Below, piece by piece: positions 1-10,936 of a DNA stretch of 64,000 nucleotides (position 1 is its first letter; each line of letters begins with the position of its first letter). Both the position numbers and the translations under genes were made by a program. The notes beneath the pieces are model-generated. The model saw only the letters and a program-made list of their open reading frames with translations. It did not search any database and was not told where the DNA came from. The stretch is from Henckelia pumila (lineage: Eukaryota > Streptophyta > Magnoliopsida > Lamiales > Gesneriaceae), in NCBI RefSeq assembly GCF_033568475.1, contig NC_133123.1:160657753-160721752 (forward strand). The letters run 5' to 3'.

Positions 1-93
1 TTAACAGAAACGAGGCCAAACATGAGGGAAATTGCTGGAATGATAAATTCTGTACAGGAATATGAAGAGAAATCTATATATTCTGATCCTTGA
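1..93 (+). CDS. 3' end of a protein-kinase-like gene (partial)
   Basis: Frame 1 is open from the first base and stops at TGA 91-93, giving 30 residues. The stretch LTETRPNMREIAGM has the Arg-Pro and following Met/Ile spacing seen at the end of plant receptor-like kinase domains (subdomain XI, where the Arg is conserved), followed by an acidic tail ending in SDP. If this is right, the gene is a membrane or cytoplasmic Ser/Thr kinase on the + strand, with all catalytic motifs lying outside the window to the left. The downstream 300 bases look like a 3' UTR or spacer. With only 30 residues I cannot name the kinase subfamily, and a chance match is possible. Confidence 0.5.
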   Translation, partial: LTETRPNMREIAGMINSVQEYEEKSIYSDP

Positions 94-3000
94 AGAATCC
101 TGAAGAGGCACTAATCAAGGATTAACAGGAGGACAACTGTTCATTCATGCACCTGATTCAGCCCATGATAAGTGAATATGGGGGTGTAATTTCCTGTGAA
201 AACACTTACAAAACCAGAAACATGATTCCTAATCACACGTTTTATTTCAACTGTATCCTTTTCTTTTCAGGAAAACTTTAATTTAATTTCCTAGTCATAC
301 AAAGAAACAAGCCCAACTTTTGCATATACCAACATTTATAAAGTACTCCATCTTAAAGTAATGATCAAACAAAAAATACAAACCAAGAAAATGAAGATAC
401 TACAATCCTTCGATCCTCGAAAGCATCAGAAAGTCACCTGATCAACTATTAACAAACGAAGAAAAATGGTAGCCCGAAAAATCGCAAACCATGGAAGGAT
501 CTGTGAGAATCCCTCACAATCTTGTGCAACCAAGATGGCTTCCATATGAGCCATCTCTTTTTTTGTTTTTTTTTTTTTGAATGTTAAGTAGAATGTAAAA
601 AAAAAAAAAAAACTAAAATAGAACAAATATTCAAATTATTTGAAACAATAATAAATATCGTATTTAAAATAATATAACCATAAATTATACAAAATAAAGA
701 TAGATAAAATAACAATCAAGCATAAAAAAAAAAGCTATATAAATAAAATAGGATGCTTGAATTATCATTTTTACTCATGATCGTAGAAAAAAATTGAAGA
801 ATTTTTTAAGAATAGTTATTGTGTTAAAAGAGAGAAAGAGGGAGAAAATATTGAAGGAGTTAGGAGAATGTGTTTATTCATAAACAATGAGAAAAGTACA
901 ATATTACCCTGATTGATGCTTTAGGACGAATAATCGGATGGTTATTGAAAAATTTTGATAAACTCTAGATTTCTCGATAATTAGAAGGTTTATTTAACTC
1001 TTCAGTTTAGGAAGAATATTTGCTTCTCGTCCATGCGTTTGGTAGTCATGATAAAGTGGGATAGTGATTTTTTATACAAGATAATCATTCGTTTGGTATG
1101 ATTTTTATTAAACCTAACTAATGTTTTCTGAAAATAATAAACCCATATTAAATAGGTTAACTAAACTCACACCCCACCCTATTATTAACAATCCCATTCT
1201 CTATCCTACTCATTTATTCCAAGAATGCCCCTTTTCCCTAACAAAAAATCAATCTAAAATCATGCCGTCTCCTTCTCTTCAAACGTTGATCGAAGAAAAC
1301 CCTCATTAGTTTTTATTCTCTCTACGTTTAATTGCAGAAATGAGGTAAATCATGATCAAAACCTCGAAATGTTTGGCATATGGCGTCACAAAACGAATTT
1401 TGTTTGGATGTTTTATTTTCTTGGCAGTTGATAAAATTTCAGAAATTGGAGGAAGCTCGCTGTGTGGGTTTTTTTTATCTTGAAAATTATTTTTGACTAC
1501 ATTCGTTTTTAATATTGTAGTAGGAACGAAAATTTGTAAGAAGATCTGCCTGAATTTTCGCAAATATGTGTTTGCCGTGTAATTTGGTTATATCTTTGTT
1601 AAATAATTCGTTGTTATCCTATATGAATCTGTTATTTTTTTGTGTAAATAGAACGAAAATTATTAGAACCGGATGAAGTACACTTCTTCGTTGGAATCTT
1701 CTTTTGAATACAGCCCTTTCTTCTCCGATCCGTTTTGCTAGTTCCAGGTGGATTTGAAGCCATAATCGTTCAAGTCACAAACAAATGGATTCTGTGTGTT
1801 TTTTTTTTAAAAGATAAAAAAAAGGATTCTGTGTTATCGATGAAGAGAAGAAATTTTTTTTTAAGTGAGGGTATATTGGTCCATAATTTATTAACAACAA
1901 ATTTATCTCATTTTTTAAAATTACACAAAACTCAATATTATTTATTACACCTTTTGTATATCCTTGTTTATTCAACAACTAATCGTTATTAACAAGCGCA
2001 CAATATATCAAATTATGATAAAGTTGGATGGAGTTCAAGTCCTCCCACCACTTAGAGCAAAATTGTTTAAATTAATTTAGGCTAAATCAAAGACGCGGCA
2101 ATTGTATAGATTACAATGAACTAAATTTATTCTAGAAAAAATAATGCAATTAAATTAATCGAAGATTGAATAATGGTTAAGATAAATTCAGATTTCAAGA
2201 AAATGTCCGACAACATACAAAATATCAATTATTGTAATGTATTAATGGATTTGCACAAAATTATTCAAAATCACGAATAAATTCATGCTATATTAATTGT
2301 TAATATATTTCTAAAATTAATAATATTATTTTTATTTAACAGATCTAATTGACTTGAATTAAACAAAAACACATCGAACAACTATGAAATTTCAGTTTTT
2401 TGTCTAAAAGCGTGCATTGAAACCAAATACTATTTCTATTCAGTTTAACCATGTATTCATTGCAGATATTTACTGAGTTTTTTAAATGATAGATTTTGGT
2501 GGAATTGATAGATTTCTACCGAAATTTGTGGATTCTCACAGAGTTTTAAAAATTTTCACGGAATCTTGTAGATTTGTTTTCAAGATTGATATAGATATTT
2601 GTAAATTTTTTCAAAGAACCCTTGAATTTTGTAATTTATGATTGTGCATGATTTTTTTAATTTATTTCTTTGAACTAGCAGTTGAGCCTGAAAAACTTAT
2701 ATTTATTTAAAATATTTTTATCTATCAATATAAATAATTTTTTACTTATTGATTTGATTTGCTAAAGAAAATAGATAAGTACTGAATATATTGCAATTAA
2801 ACTTCAATTATTCAAGTCAATTCAACATGTTTAGTTAAGTAAATGGTATATCAGTACTGTGAAATATTTTAAAGTATTCCACAAAATTCATCAATATTTT
2901 TGAAGAGTATTGCATTGATATGTATCTATACTGATACGTGTTCCCATGACTACACTAATTGATCTTCCATCATCGCATAGAGGTTGCCAAATTTACCATA

Positions 3001-4350
3001 ATTAGCAAGCAGCTATCTCTGGTACGTAGTGGTAAGGTCACAATTAGATAGGCTCATTCTCCCATGTTACAATATTAACTTGTATGGAGATGTTCGTCTA
3101 TAGTTGCGAGAGTCTCTTCGGTTGCATCTCTTTTGTTGAAGGTCGTGTTCTTTCGTTACAACCGATCGATCGTACACTATAATATACAGCACTGCATCGT
3201 GCCGGCATGTCACATGCGTGCGTTTGTTTTATCGATTAGCGTACGTCTTATCTCTTTTAAAAACTTTTGATGTCCTAAGCGCCAACTATAACTGAATCCT
3301 GATAATTTGATATGTTACTTTTTACATATTGCATGCACAATTAAGAATACGTGTCCTCATCTTTGAAATTATCGTCTTCTATTTAATTAGTAGTGTATTT
3401 TTATTTTTATTGAAAATATATAATTAGTTTATGTATTTATTTAAAGTTTTAATAATTTATTGGATATTTACTTATCAACAAAATATATAAAATGAAAGTA
3501 GTATTTACAACTTTACCAAAAGTTAGTTACTTGTATAGTTTTAATATTTTAAATTGTAAAACGATCAAAGTGTATCACGAGTCGGCTTCCCTTAGAGAAA
3601 TTATTGCATCCCAAATCCCAAAAAAATCAATGATTACAATTTTTGCAATTTATGAAGATCGAACACATTATGTACTTGACTCTGATATTAATTATAAGAT
3701 TAAAAGTTTGTTATTTTAAAAAAATTACAATTTTGGTGTGCAACTCTAATTTTTTAAAACCATACAATAGCCCAAATTAAACATCATGTGTCGATCGCTC
3801 TCATAACAGAGATAATTATTACCCCAATATACATAACAAAATATTTATAGCTAATCTCCATATCCAAATTCAAATAGCTAGTATTGCAATTCTATTGTGT
3901 TTGATCATCTATACTATTATATTATTAAGAAGGACCTAGATTAACTAATTTTGATGTTATAGTCTAATTTTTAAGTACAAATTAAAAAAAATCATCACAT
4001 TTTTTTTAAAAAATAATTTTATTTGATAGAAATACCATAAATTTATTTTAGTAAATTTGTAACTCAGCTGTAAACATATCAAGCTTACAAAAATTATTAA
4101 AATATTTCTTTATCTTTATTTAAACTTTTGAATTTTTATATTGCTTCGACATGAATCACATGACACAAAATTATTATAAAAGTTATAACTTTTAATAACA
4201 CAAAATAATATAACGCAAAAAAGCTTTTCTATATATGCATGTGTATGGATCGCGTTCGAGTCAACGCTAGTTTTATATATAAATGAAAAATATACGTCCA
4301 TATCTTTTAGATAAAATATTTATAATATTTTTTTAATATAAATGTAAATA
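94..4350. other. AT-rich intergenic spacer, no gene recognised
   Basis: About 4.2 kb of AT-rich DNA between the kinase-like tail and element A. It contains an A/T homopolymer patch (about 550-615) and scattered short open frames with no recognisable domain. A stretch at 1030-1310 has two TTTGGTA-type motifs and resembles decayed Tourist-like MITE sequence, but I could not find matching ends. The longest open frame in the right half (3492-3719, + strand, 75 codons) has no motif and the same AT-rich composition as its surroundings, so I treat it as chance. Confidence 0.6.
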
Positions 4351-5150
4351 TATTATGTGGAACCTCGGGTTGCTAATCAAATCTTGGGATAATTAATCAC
4401 TAAACATGATTAATTAATAAAAGATCAATTAACATTAATCAAACAATAAAAGAATGTTTAAACCAAGAGCTTAAATTTTTTTTTTTTAAAAAAAATTTCA
4501 GCACTTCGCTCGATCGGGTAAACTCACCCGATCGAGCGAGCTTAAATCATCAGCTCTCGGGTCTGGAAAATAATTGGCCGCTCTCGATCCCACGAACTCA
4601 CCCGATCGAGCGGGCCTCAAAATCAAATTCTCTGTTCGATAAAATCACATGCCGCGCTCGATCCTTCTAGTTCATGCGATCGAGCGAGCGTGCCCTGTTC
4701 GAAAATCTGCAGATTTATTTTGCTGTCAAACTTTGAACCTTCAATCCAAATCATTCAAAAACCAACTCAAATCATGGTTTATAAAATCTAAAACATGCAT
4801 ATGTACATATATTAAGTCTCAAGCATATAAGCATGCATTTATTACATCAAACGGATCATTTAGAAGGCGATGAAATACACAACTACATCAAGTTGCATAA
4901 GTGTACTTCAAACCAACATAGCTCTCACATGTTTGATGTTTCTAGACAACACAACTAAAACCCGAGTCCTCACGTGCTAAACTCTCTCCCAAGCTGTCAA
5001 TGTCGTCTTTGACTAGCTCCTGCTCCACCTGTTGTCATGCACAAATACAAAACAAGACAACAACCGGATAAACTCCGATGAAAATATAATTCCCAGTATA
5101 AACGACATATACATGCGTTCAAATATAAACATGTCAACTAGGGGTGGGCA

Positions 5151-5300
5151 ACGGTCGGTTTGATCCGGTTTTTCCCTATAACGGTTCGGTTTTTTTCGGT
5201 TTTGGTTTTGAAAATCTCTAATCCAAAACCGAACCATATTGTTTCGGTTTGGACCGGTTTTTTTGTAATACGGTTCGGTTTGTATGGCCGGTTATATACG
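5151..5300. repeat. hAT subterminal repeats, left end
   Basis: Multiple copies of GGTTCGGTTT and relatives (for example at 5155-5165, 5180-5195 and 5238-5280) cluster in the first 150 bp of the transposon. The complementary motifs (AACCGAA) sit at the other end, 8655-8815. In Ac-like hAT elements such motifs bind the transposase. Confidence 0.7.
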
Positions 5301-5830
5301 GTTTGTAATCTAGAATGATGCATCACTTGATTCACGCAATACATATAACATAATAGAGAATCAATAACAATAAAACATAATTACTCCATTAAAATATAAA
5401 TTTTGAAGTATAATTACGAGTAATGGTAAATATGCTTTCAAAAAATATACAATTCCTTCAAAAATAATACTCCTTAAAAATATTTGAATTTCCAGAGTTC
5501 CAATTATCAAACAACTACAAAATCCTGTTTTGCAAAATAAAAAATAAAAAAATCAGTAGTTAGAAAGTAATTATGAATGAAATAAATTAAATATGTAAAC
5601 TTACTGCAACTACGGTTAATATCTGTCCCATCATCAATTCATCATCTCCAAAAATTCTATTATTATGAAAAAAAGCAATAAATCCATTACAATTAGCAAG
5701 AATAACTACAAATCATGTATCAATAACTGAAAGTGCGTAAACTTTACTTACTTTTCATTGAATGATTATATTTCAGTTATGCTAGAACCCATTCCAACAC
5801 TGATCAAATCTAAAAGAATTAACAAAATCA

Positions 5831-7916
5831 TTACGAAACATTAAATAAAAAAATAATTGTAACATACATAAAACATAAAAAAAAGACACGATTCTTACCA
5901 GATTCAATGTTTTCAAGATGATCCAAGTCTTCTTCTACTTTAATGGGTGAAGTTTCTTTTCGGAACCAATCTTGAAGACAAATGAGAGCTTGAACTAATC
6001 GAGGAGTTAATGAACTTCTGAATGTATCAAGAACACGTCCTCCGGTGCTAAATGCACTTTCCGAAGCCACCGTAGAAATAGGAATTGCTAACACATCTCG
6101 AGCCATCTCAGCCAGAGTAGGAAATTTGGAAGAGTTAATTTTTCACCAAAGCAAAATATCAAATTGTTCATTTGCAACCTCAACATCTTCATCAAGATAC
6201 CTATCTAACTCAGTCTTAGCATCCATATTTCCACTTTCAGCCTTATGCCTTAAGTATTCTTGTTGTATTAATGTTCTTTTATGAAGGATTCCAATGTTTA
6301 TAGTTGATGGCTCAACTCTGTCAGTGGATGATCCTTTAGACATTTTTGAAGTGACCTTCCTATACTCTTCAAATAAAGTAGTCATATACAACTTTACTTC
6401 ATCTCTTATTTTCTCCCCCTTTTCTTGTCCATACATCCTTAACAACACAAAAGCCACATAATCATATTTGAAACGAGGATCAAGAACACATGCAATAAAA
6501 ATCATCTTATTCATTTTTTTTGGAGCACCCCAATATTTATCAAATTTAGCTTTCATCCTTTTTGCCATCATAGCCAAAGAAATTTCATCACTATCTACCA
6601 ACAACTTTAAAACACAAGCAAGCTCACCAATTTCATGAAAGTGGACATTTGAAGTTACATATAATGAACCTGAAACTCTCAAAGTAAGATTATAAAAAGC
6701 TTCAAGAAACTTCTCCATTTTTCTCACATTTTTCCAGTCATCACTTGTCAATGCACCTACATCTTTTCCATCTTCACAAACATGGGTAAGAAGATGATCC
6801 AACAAGCCAGAATCATGAATACCATAACTTAGAAAAGCATTTTCAAATTCCAAAGCAGTTTTCAACATCAAGTAAGTAGAATTCCACCTAGTAACAACAT
6901 CCAAACACAAAGACTTTTTACTTGTTATCTTTTCAATTTCACAGCAGTCTTTGAATCTTTTAATCCTTGAAGGAGACTGCCTAATATATCTTATAGCTTG
7001 TCTAACTCGTCTCACAGAATCTCCAACTTCTTTCAAGCCATCTTGAACAATGAGGTTGATTATATGAGCCATACACCTCACATGAAGGTGTTGACCATCC
7101 ATCAAATTAGTTCCCCATTTACTGAATTGCTTTGACATCTCTTTCAATGTAGTATCGTTAGAACTAACATTATCAACTGTGATAGTGAACACCTTATCCA
7201 AACCCCAATCAAGCAAACATTTAGTGATCACAATTGCCATATCATCACCTTTATGACTCTGTATTGGAGAAAAATTTAATATTCTCTTTTGCAAACTATC
7301 ATCTATCAATAAAATGAGCAGTAAGACACATATAAATAATTCTCTGTATTGAAGTCCATGTGTCTGTTGTGAGGCAAACTCTTGGACATGTTTCCTTGAA
7401 TAAAAGCTTAAGATTTTTCTTTTCTTCCAAAAAAAGTTCAAAGCAATCCCTTGTGATTGTCCTACGAGAGCGAATTCTGAATAATGGTTGTATCACATTT
7501 ACAAAGTGTTTAAACCCTTCCATTTTCACAAAACTAAAAGGTAATTCATCAACAATTATCATCTTGGCCAAAGCTTTCCTGATAGCTTCTTGATCAAATC
7601 TCAAAGCACTGACGATTATTTGATCTTTTGAAATTATTTGAAATGCTATTTTAGCTTGTTTAGTTTCCACATTACAAGGGTAACTTTTACACCTTTTCAA
7701 ATGAGAACTAAGAGACGAAGTACCATTTAAACTTGAATCAGCAGCATAACTTGAACCACAATACTTACATTTTGCTCTAGGTGCCCCATCAGAATCATCA
7801 AATTTCTCAAAATGTTTCCAAACTGTAGATCTAGTTCTTATTGATTTTCGTTTTTTCCCAACATCAACCGAATCTGCTGATGAAGAATTAGGTGCATTAT
7901 CATTTGAGCCTTGCTT
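5831..7916 (-). pseudogene. hAT transposase pseudogene (BED zinc finger / RICESLEEPER-like)
   Basis: The transposase cuts and pastes the hAT element in the nucleus. Reading on the minus strand, a BED-type zinc finger lies at about 7690-7830 (WKHF, then CKYC, then SSHLKRC). The catalytic region follows with TTDTWTS near 7360-7380, and the hAT C-terminal dimerisation domain (STVASESAFSTGGR) is at about 6015-6080. The frame is broken at three points. The BED exon has a TGA near 7915, directly in front of a possible ATG in another frame. A frameshift lies near 7300, where TAHFID continues in the neighbouring frame. A TGA near 6143 stands where the family has Trp (LLW-stop-KINSSK). A possible splice donor GTAAG at 5894-5898 suggests a further 3' exon. 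It resembles plant RICESLEEPER-type proteins of about 650-700 residues. Confidence 0.85.
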
Positions 7917-8654
7917 TCATTGACCATACCCTCCTTCTCTGCCATCTACTGAAAAATAAAAAGTTTTTGGAATAAGAAACAACATTATTCTTTTTAATAA
8001 AGAAAAAGACAACAATTATATAATATTAACTTTCTCCCACAAAATTTAACGTGTTGTTAGAAGAATATGAGAAAACAATAAAAATTCATTTAATCCTTAA
8101 AGTAGATTATCTAATAAGTTTTACACTTTTTCACAACAAAAAAATAATAAATTTGCTTCGATGAATAAAATATATCAGAATGAATTTTTTTAAAACCTAA
8201 TGAACGAACTTTCAATCAAAAATACTGTCAAGTGTTAAGTAGTGTAGTAGACTCGAAAAGTTATAAATTTTGTATAAAATCATAAAATCAAAAACAAAAA
8301 AACCAAATCGACACACATGATACACTTGTTGAAAAATTGATAAACACTAAAAAAATAAAATAAAATTCAAAATAAAACAAAGTGGTAACTGGTATTATTG
8401 AAATCGGAAGTACCTTGACAAACTTGGACAGGTGTGGCACGGTGGGCCGGTGGCGATGAATCAAAGATTGAATAACTCTAAAGGAAGAATCGCGATGCCG
8501 AATCACCGACTGATAAGGAAGAAAGCGGCTACTGAGATCTGACTATCTGAGTTCAACAAAAACCCTATTTTAATAAAAATATTACACCCACTGGGCCATA
8601 AAAAATTTAGAACATTCAAAGATATGGCCCAATATCCATAAAACCTTAGTTTAT

Positions 8655-8819
8655 TTAATTAGAAATCGGTCGGTCCGGTTAATTCGGTTATTTGGACGAC
8701 TGGAACCGTAAATCGAACCGAATAACCGAAGTTCATAAAATTTAAAACCGAAACCGGCTGAAACACCGAAAAAACCGAATTTTTCTGTTCGATCGGGTTT
8801 TTCGGTTTTAACCAAATTA
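8655..8819. repeat. hAT subterminal repeats, right end
   Basis: Copies of AACCGAA / CGGTTNGGTT-type motifs mirror those at the left end and lie directly inside the right 12-bp inverted repeat. Confidence 0.65.
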
Positions 8820-10458
8820 TGCCCACCCCTAATGTCAACTCTAACCATTTCATTTCAAGGATAGAGTAATATAACACATATATCAATTCAAAACATATAA
8901 ATCAAGACTTCAAATCATACTTCAAATCAAAAGATTTATATAGCGCGCTATCACGAATTGATTCATATCAAATAACTGCCTTCAAGATTCGTATCCGATC
9001 TTGACATGGATATCCATCTATCGTCGTCTCATCAGACTCAAAAATAAGGTCCATCTGATCTTGGCATTAGAATCAATTCAATATCATATCATATCATATC
9101 ATAAGCAATAAATATCCACTACCTGAAATAGATCGACAACATCAAATTCTAAATCAAGAATAAAACATAATCAAGTATATGATTTGTTCGGGATAACTCA
9201 AGAATCATCATTCTCGAGTATCAAATCCTTGACTCTCGATGTCATCTTATACCTTTCATTCTCGTGAATTGTAGACGCTTCAAATCTGAGATCTACAAAC
9301 AATTATCTTCAACTCATTATTCAATCTTCAAGGTTACCAAACAATTTCAAATCTTCTTCAAATCTTTCTCGGTTCGAAGGCAACCTTCTCGAGTCAATAA
9401 AACTCTTATCAAATCTGAAAAGAAGTGGTCATAATCAAAGCAAATCAGCCATGAACTCATATCATATTTGTAGTGACCCTTACCCGGATCACTTACTAAA
9501 TAGAACTTAGGCATGCAATTAAACTTAATTAAACAGATATCAGAATAAAACTGCGGAAACCATAAATAATTTACAACCCTAAGTAAAGGAATCTGTAATT
9601 TATCCAATAATATACAACCAAATCGAATAGCTGTATAAACCCAAAACAACAGTAATAAAACCTAGACGAAGCTCCAGCTGGCCAACCACTGACTAGCCCC
9701 TCCTGGATCCACCCTCCTCGTCCAATCGCAAACCTGCCCCATGGAATAGGGTGTCCAGAAAATACAGAGTACGAGACGTGAGCATAAAACACTCAGTGCG
9801 AGAGTATGAGTATACATGCATGCAAAGTGAACTCCCTATAGACTCGAGGTCAAGGATCAGATAACAGAGACAGACCGGGCCCTGGTATGTAGCACGCTGT
9901 GCCGTCGCTTCAGGAGGTGGCTCCCATACCGAGATAACCGTGGATACGCCGGACCCAAATCGATGGAAGTCCATCCACTAACAGGATAGGGTACAACCCT
10001 ACTAACAGACATCTCGAAAGAGATACAGCAAGATGCAAATGAATGCAGCATAATATCATGACATATAAATCATGCAGTCACATAATACATGCATACTCAG
10101 TCAGGATATCTCGAACAGTACTTTCGTACCTCAATACAGTGCAAGCTCTACCAACTCTAGGTCCACGCCTATAGTCTGCTCTACACTGCCAAATGGTACT
10201 ACTATCATTAAAGTGCTCTAAAAGCCTTAACTAAGCTCTTGCATACTCCTAAATATTTATAAGAAGCAAAAGCTATACCTTCGTCCGTCGTTAGCCCTTT
10301 GATGTCGATGCCTCCAGAACTTGGGCACAACTCCGCTACGACTACCGAACGCCTCGCCGACCTCCGGACCAAGCCTAAGAAGACTAGAACAGCTCCAAAG
10401 GGACTAGAAAGAAAAGGAGAACTCGGAATTGGCAAATGAAAGTGAAGCCTCGGCCTTC

Positions 10459-10466
10459 TATTTATA
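10459..10466 (-). promoter_or_regulatory. TATA box in the 3' LTR
   Basis: TATAAATA on the minus strand, directly downstream (in element orientation) of the motif array. The same arrangement in the other LTR supports its role as the retrotransposon core promoter. Confidence 0.65.
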
Positions 10467-10473
10467 GACAACA

Positions 10474-10740
10474 ATCGGAACTTCCGATCCTTGATCGGAA
10501 CGTCCGAACCTCGATCGGAACGTCCGATCCTGCCATCGGAGCTTCCGAAGATCCTGATCTGCCACTTGTCAAAATATCACTTGTTGACTCCGGATAGGGG
10601 TGATCGGAGCTTCCTGTCCTGATCGGAGCTTCCGATATTGTTACACGTCATGCCTGACGTAATATCGATCGGAGCTTCCGATCCTGTTCGGAGCTTTCGA
10701 TCCTGATCGGAGCTTCCGAACTCACCTTCGGAGCTTCCGA
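10474..10740. repeat. Array of TCGGAnCnTCCGA near-palindromes (U3 of the 3' LTR)
   Basis: About ten copies of a 13-nt near-palindrome (for example TCGGAGCTTCCGA, TCGGAACTTCCGA, TCGGAACGTCCGA), irregularly spaced, end just before the TATA box in element orientation. The position and symmetry suggest protein-binding sites. That function is inferred. Confidence 0.7.
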
Positions 10741-10801
10741 ACTCTACCCAAGTAATTATGATTAATTCCTTAATTACTGATTTTGGTTACGGGCTACTAC
10801 A

Positions 10802-10813
10802 TTCTCCCCCACT
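10802..10813 (-). other. Polypurine tract
   Basis: AGTGGGGGAGAA on the minus strand, immediately before the 3' LTR. This is the plus-strand priming site of reverse transcription. Confidence 0.85.
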
Positions 10814-10936
10814 TAAGATATTTCGTCCTCGAAATCAGATCTTAAGTACCGAATGCAAATACAGAAATCAGAAACATTCTTTATTCAAATCAAACGTTTA
10901 CAGAGTTTGCAACTGAATACAACTTAAAGAATGAAA

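Larger units (their letters stand above)
5139..8831 (-). mobile_element. hAT-superfamily DNA transposon (Ac/RICESLEEPER-like), inactive
   Basis: The ends are perfect 12-bp inverted repeats, TAGGGGTGGGCA at 5139-5150 and its complement at 8820-8831. They are flanked by an exact 8-bp duplication ATGTCAAC at 5131-5138 and 8832-8839. The partner LTR of element A (around 22873-22880) carries the uninterrupted site with one copy of ATGTCAAC, so the empty site is visible. About 150 bp inside each end is packed with CGGTTCGGTTT-type motifs or their complement, as expected for hAT subterminal transposase-binding repeats. Eight-bp duplications, these ends and the BED finger plus C-terminal dimerisation domain of the encoded protein all define hAT. 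The 3.7-kb length is normal for an autonomous element, but the transposase is broken. Confidence 0.95.
9469..10801 (-). repeat. 3' LTR of the Tekay-like gypsy element
   Basis: 1,333 bp, TG...CA. It is nearly identical to 15418-16751. On the minus strand it holds a TATA box (10459-10466) preceded by an array of near-palindromic TCGGAnCnTCCGA motifs (10474-10740), placing the array in U3. Confidence 0.95.

Noticed and set aside
1030..1310. Possible Tourist-like MITE (TTTGGTA motifs)
   Set aside because: No matching inverted end or 3-bp target duplication could be found. A similar isolated motif at 37522 also lacks a partner.
3492..3719. 75-codon open frame in the left spacer
   Set aside because: No motif, AT-rich like its surroundings, no sign of splice or promoter context.
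9693..9974. Identical open frames in both gypsy LTRs (also 15642-15923)
   Set aside because: They are duplicated only because the LTR is duplicated. No domain, no start context, and they lie in non-coding LTR sequence.
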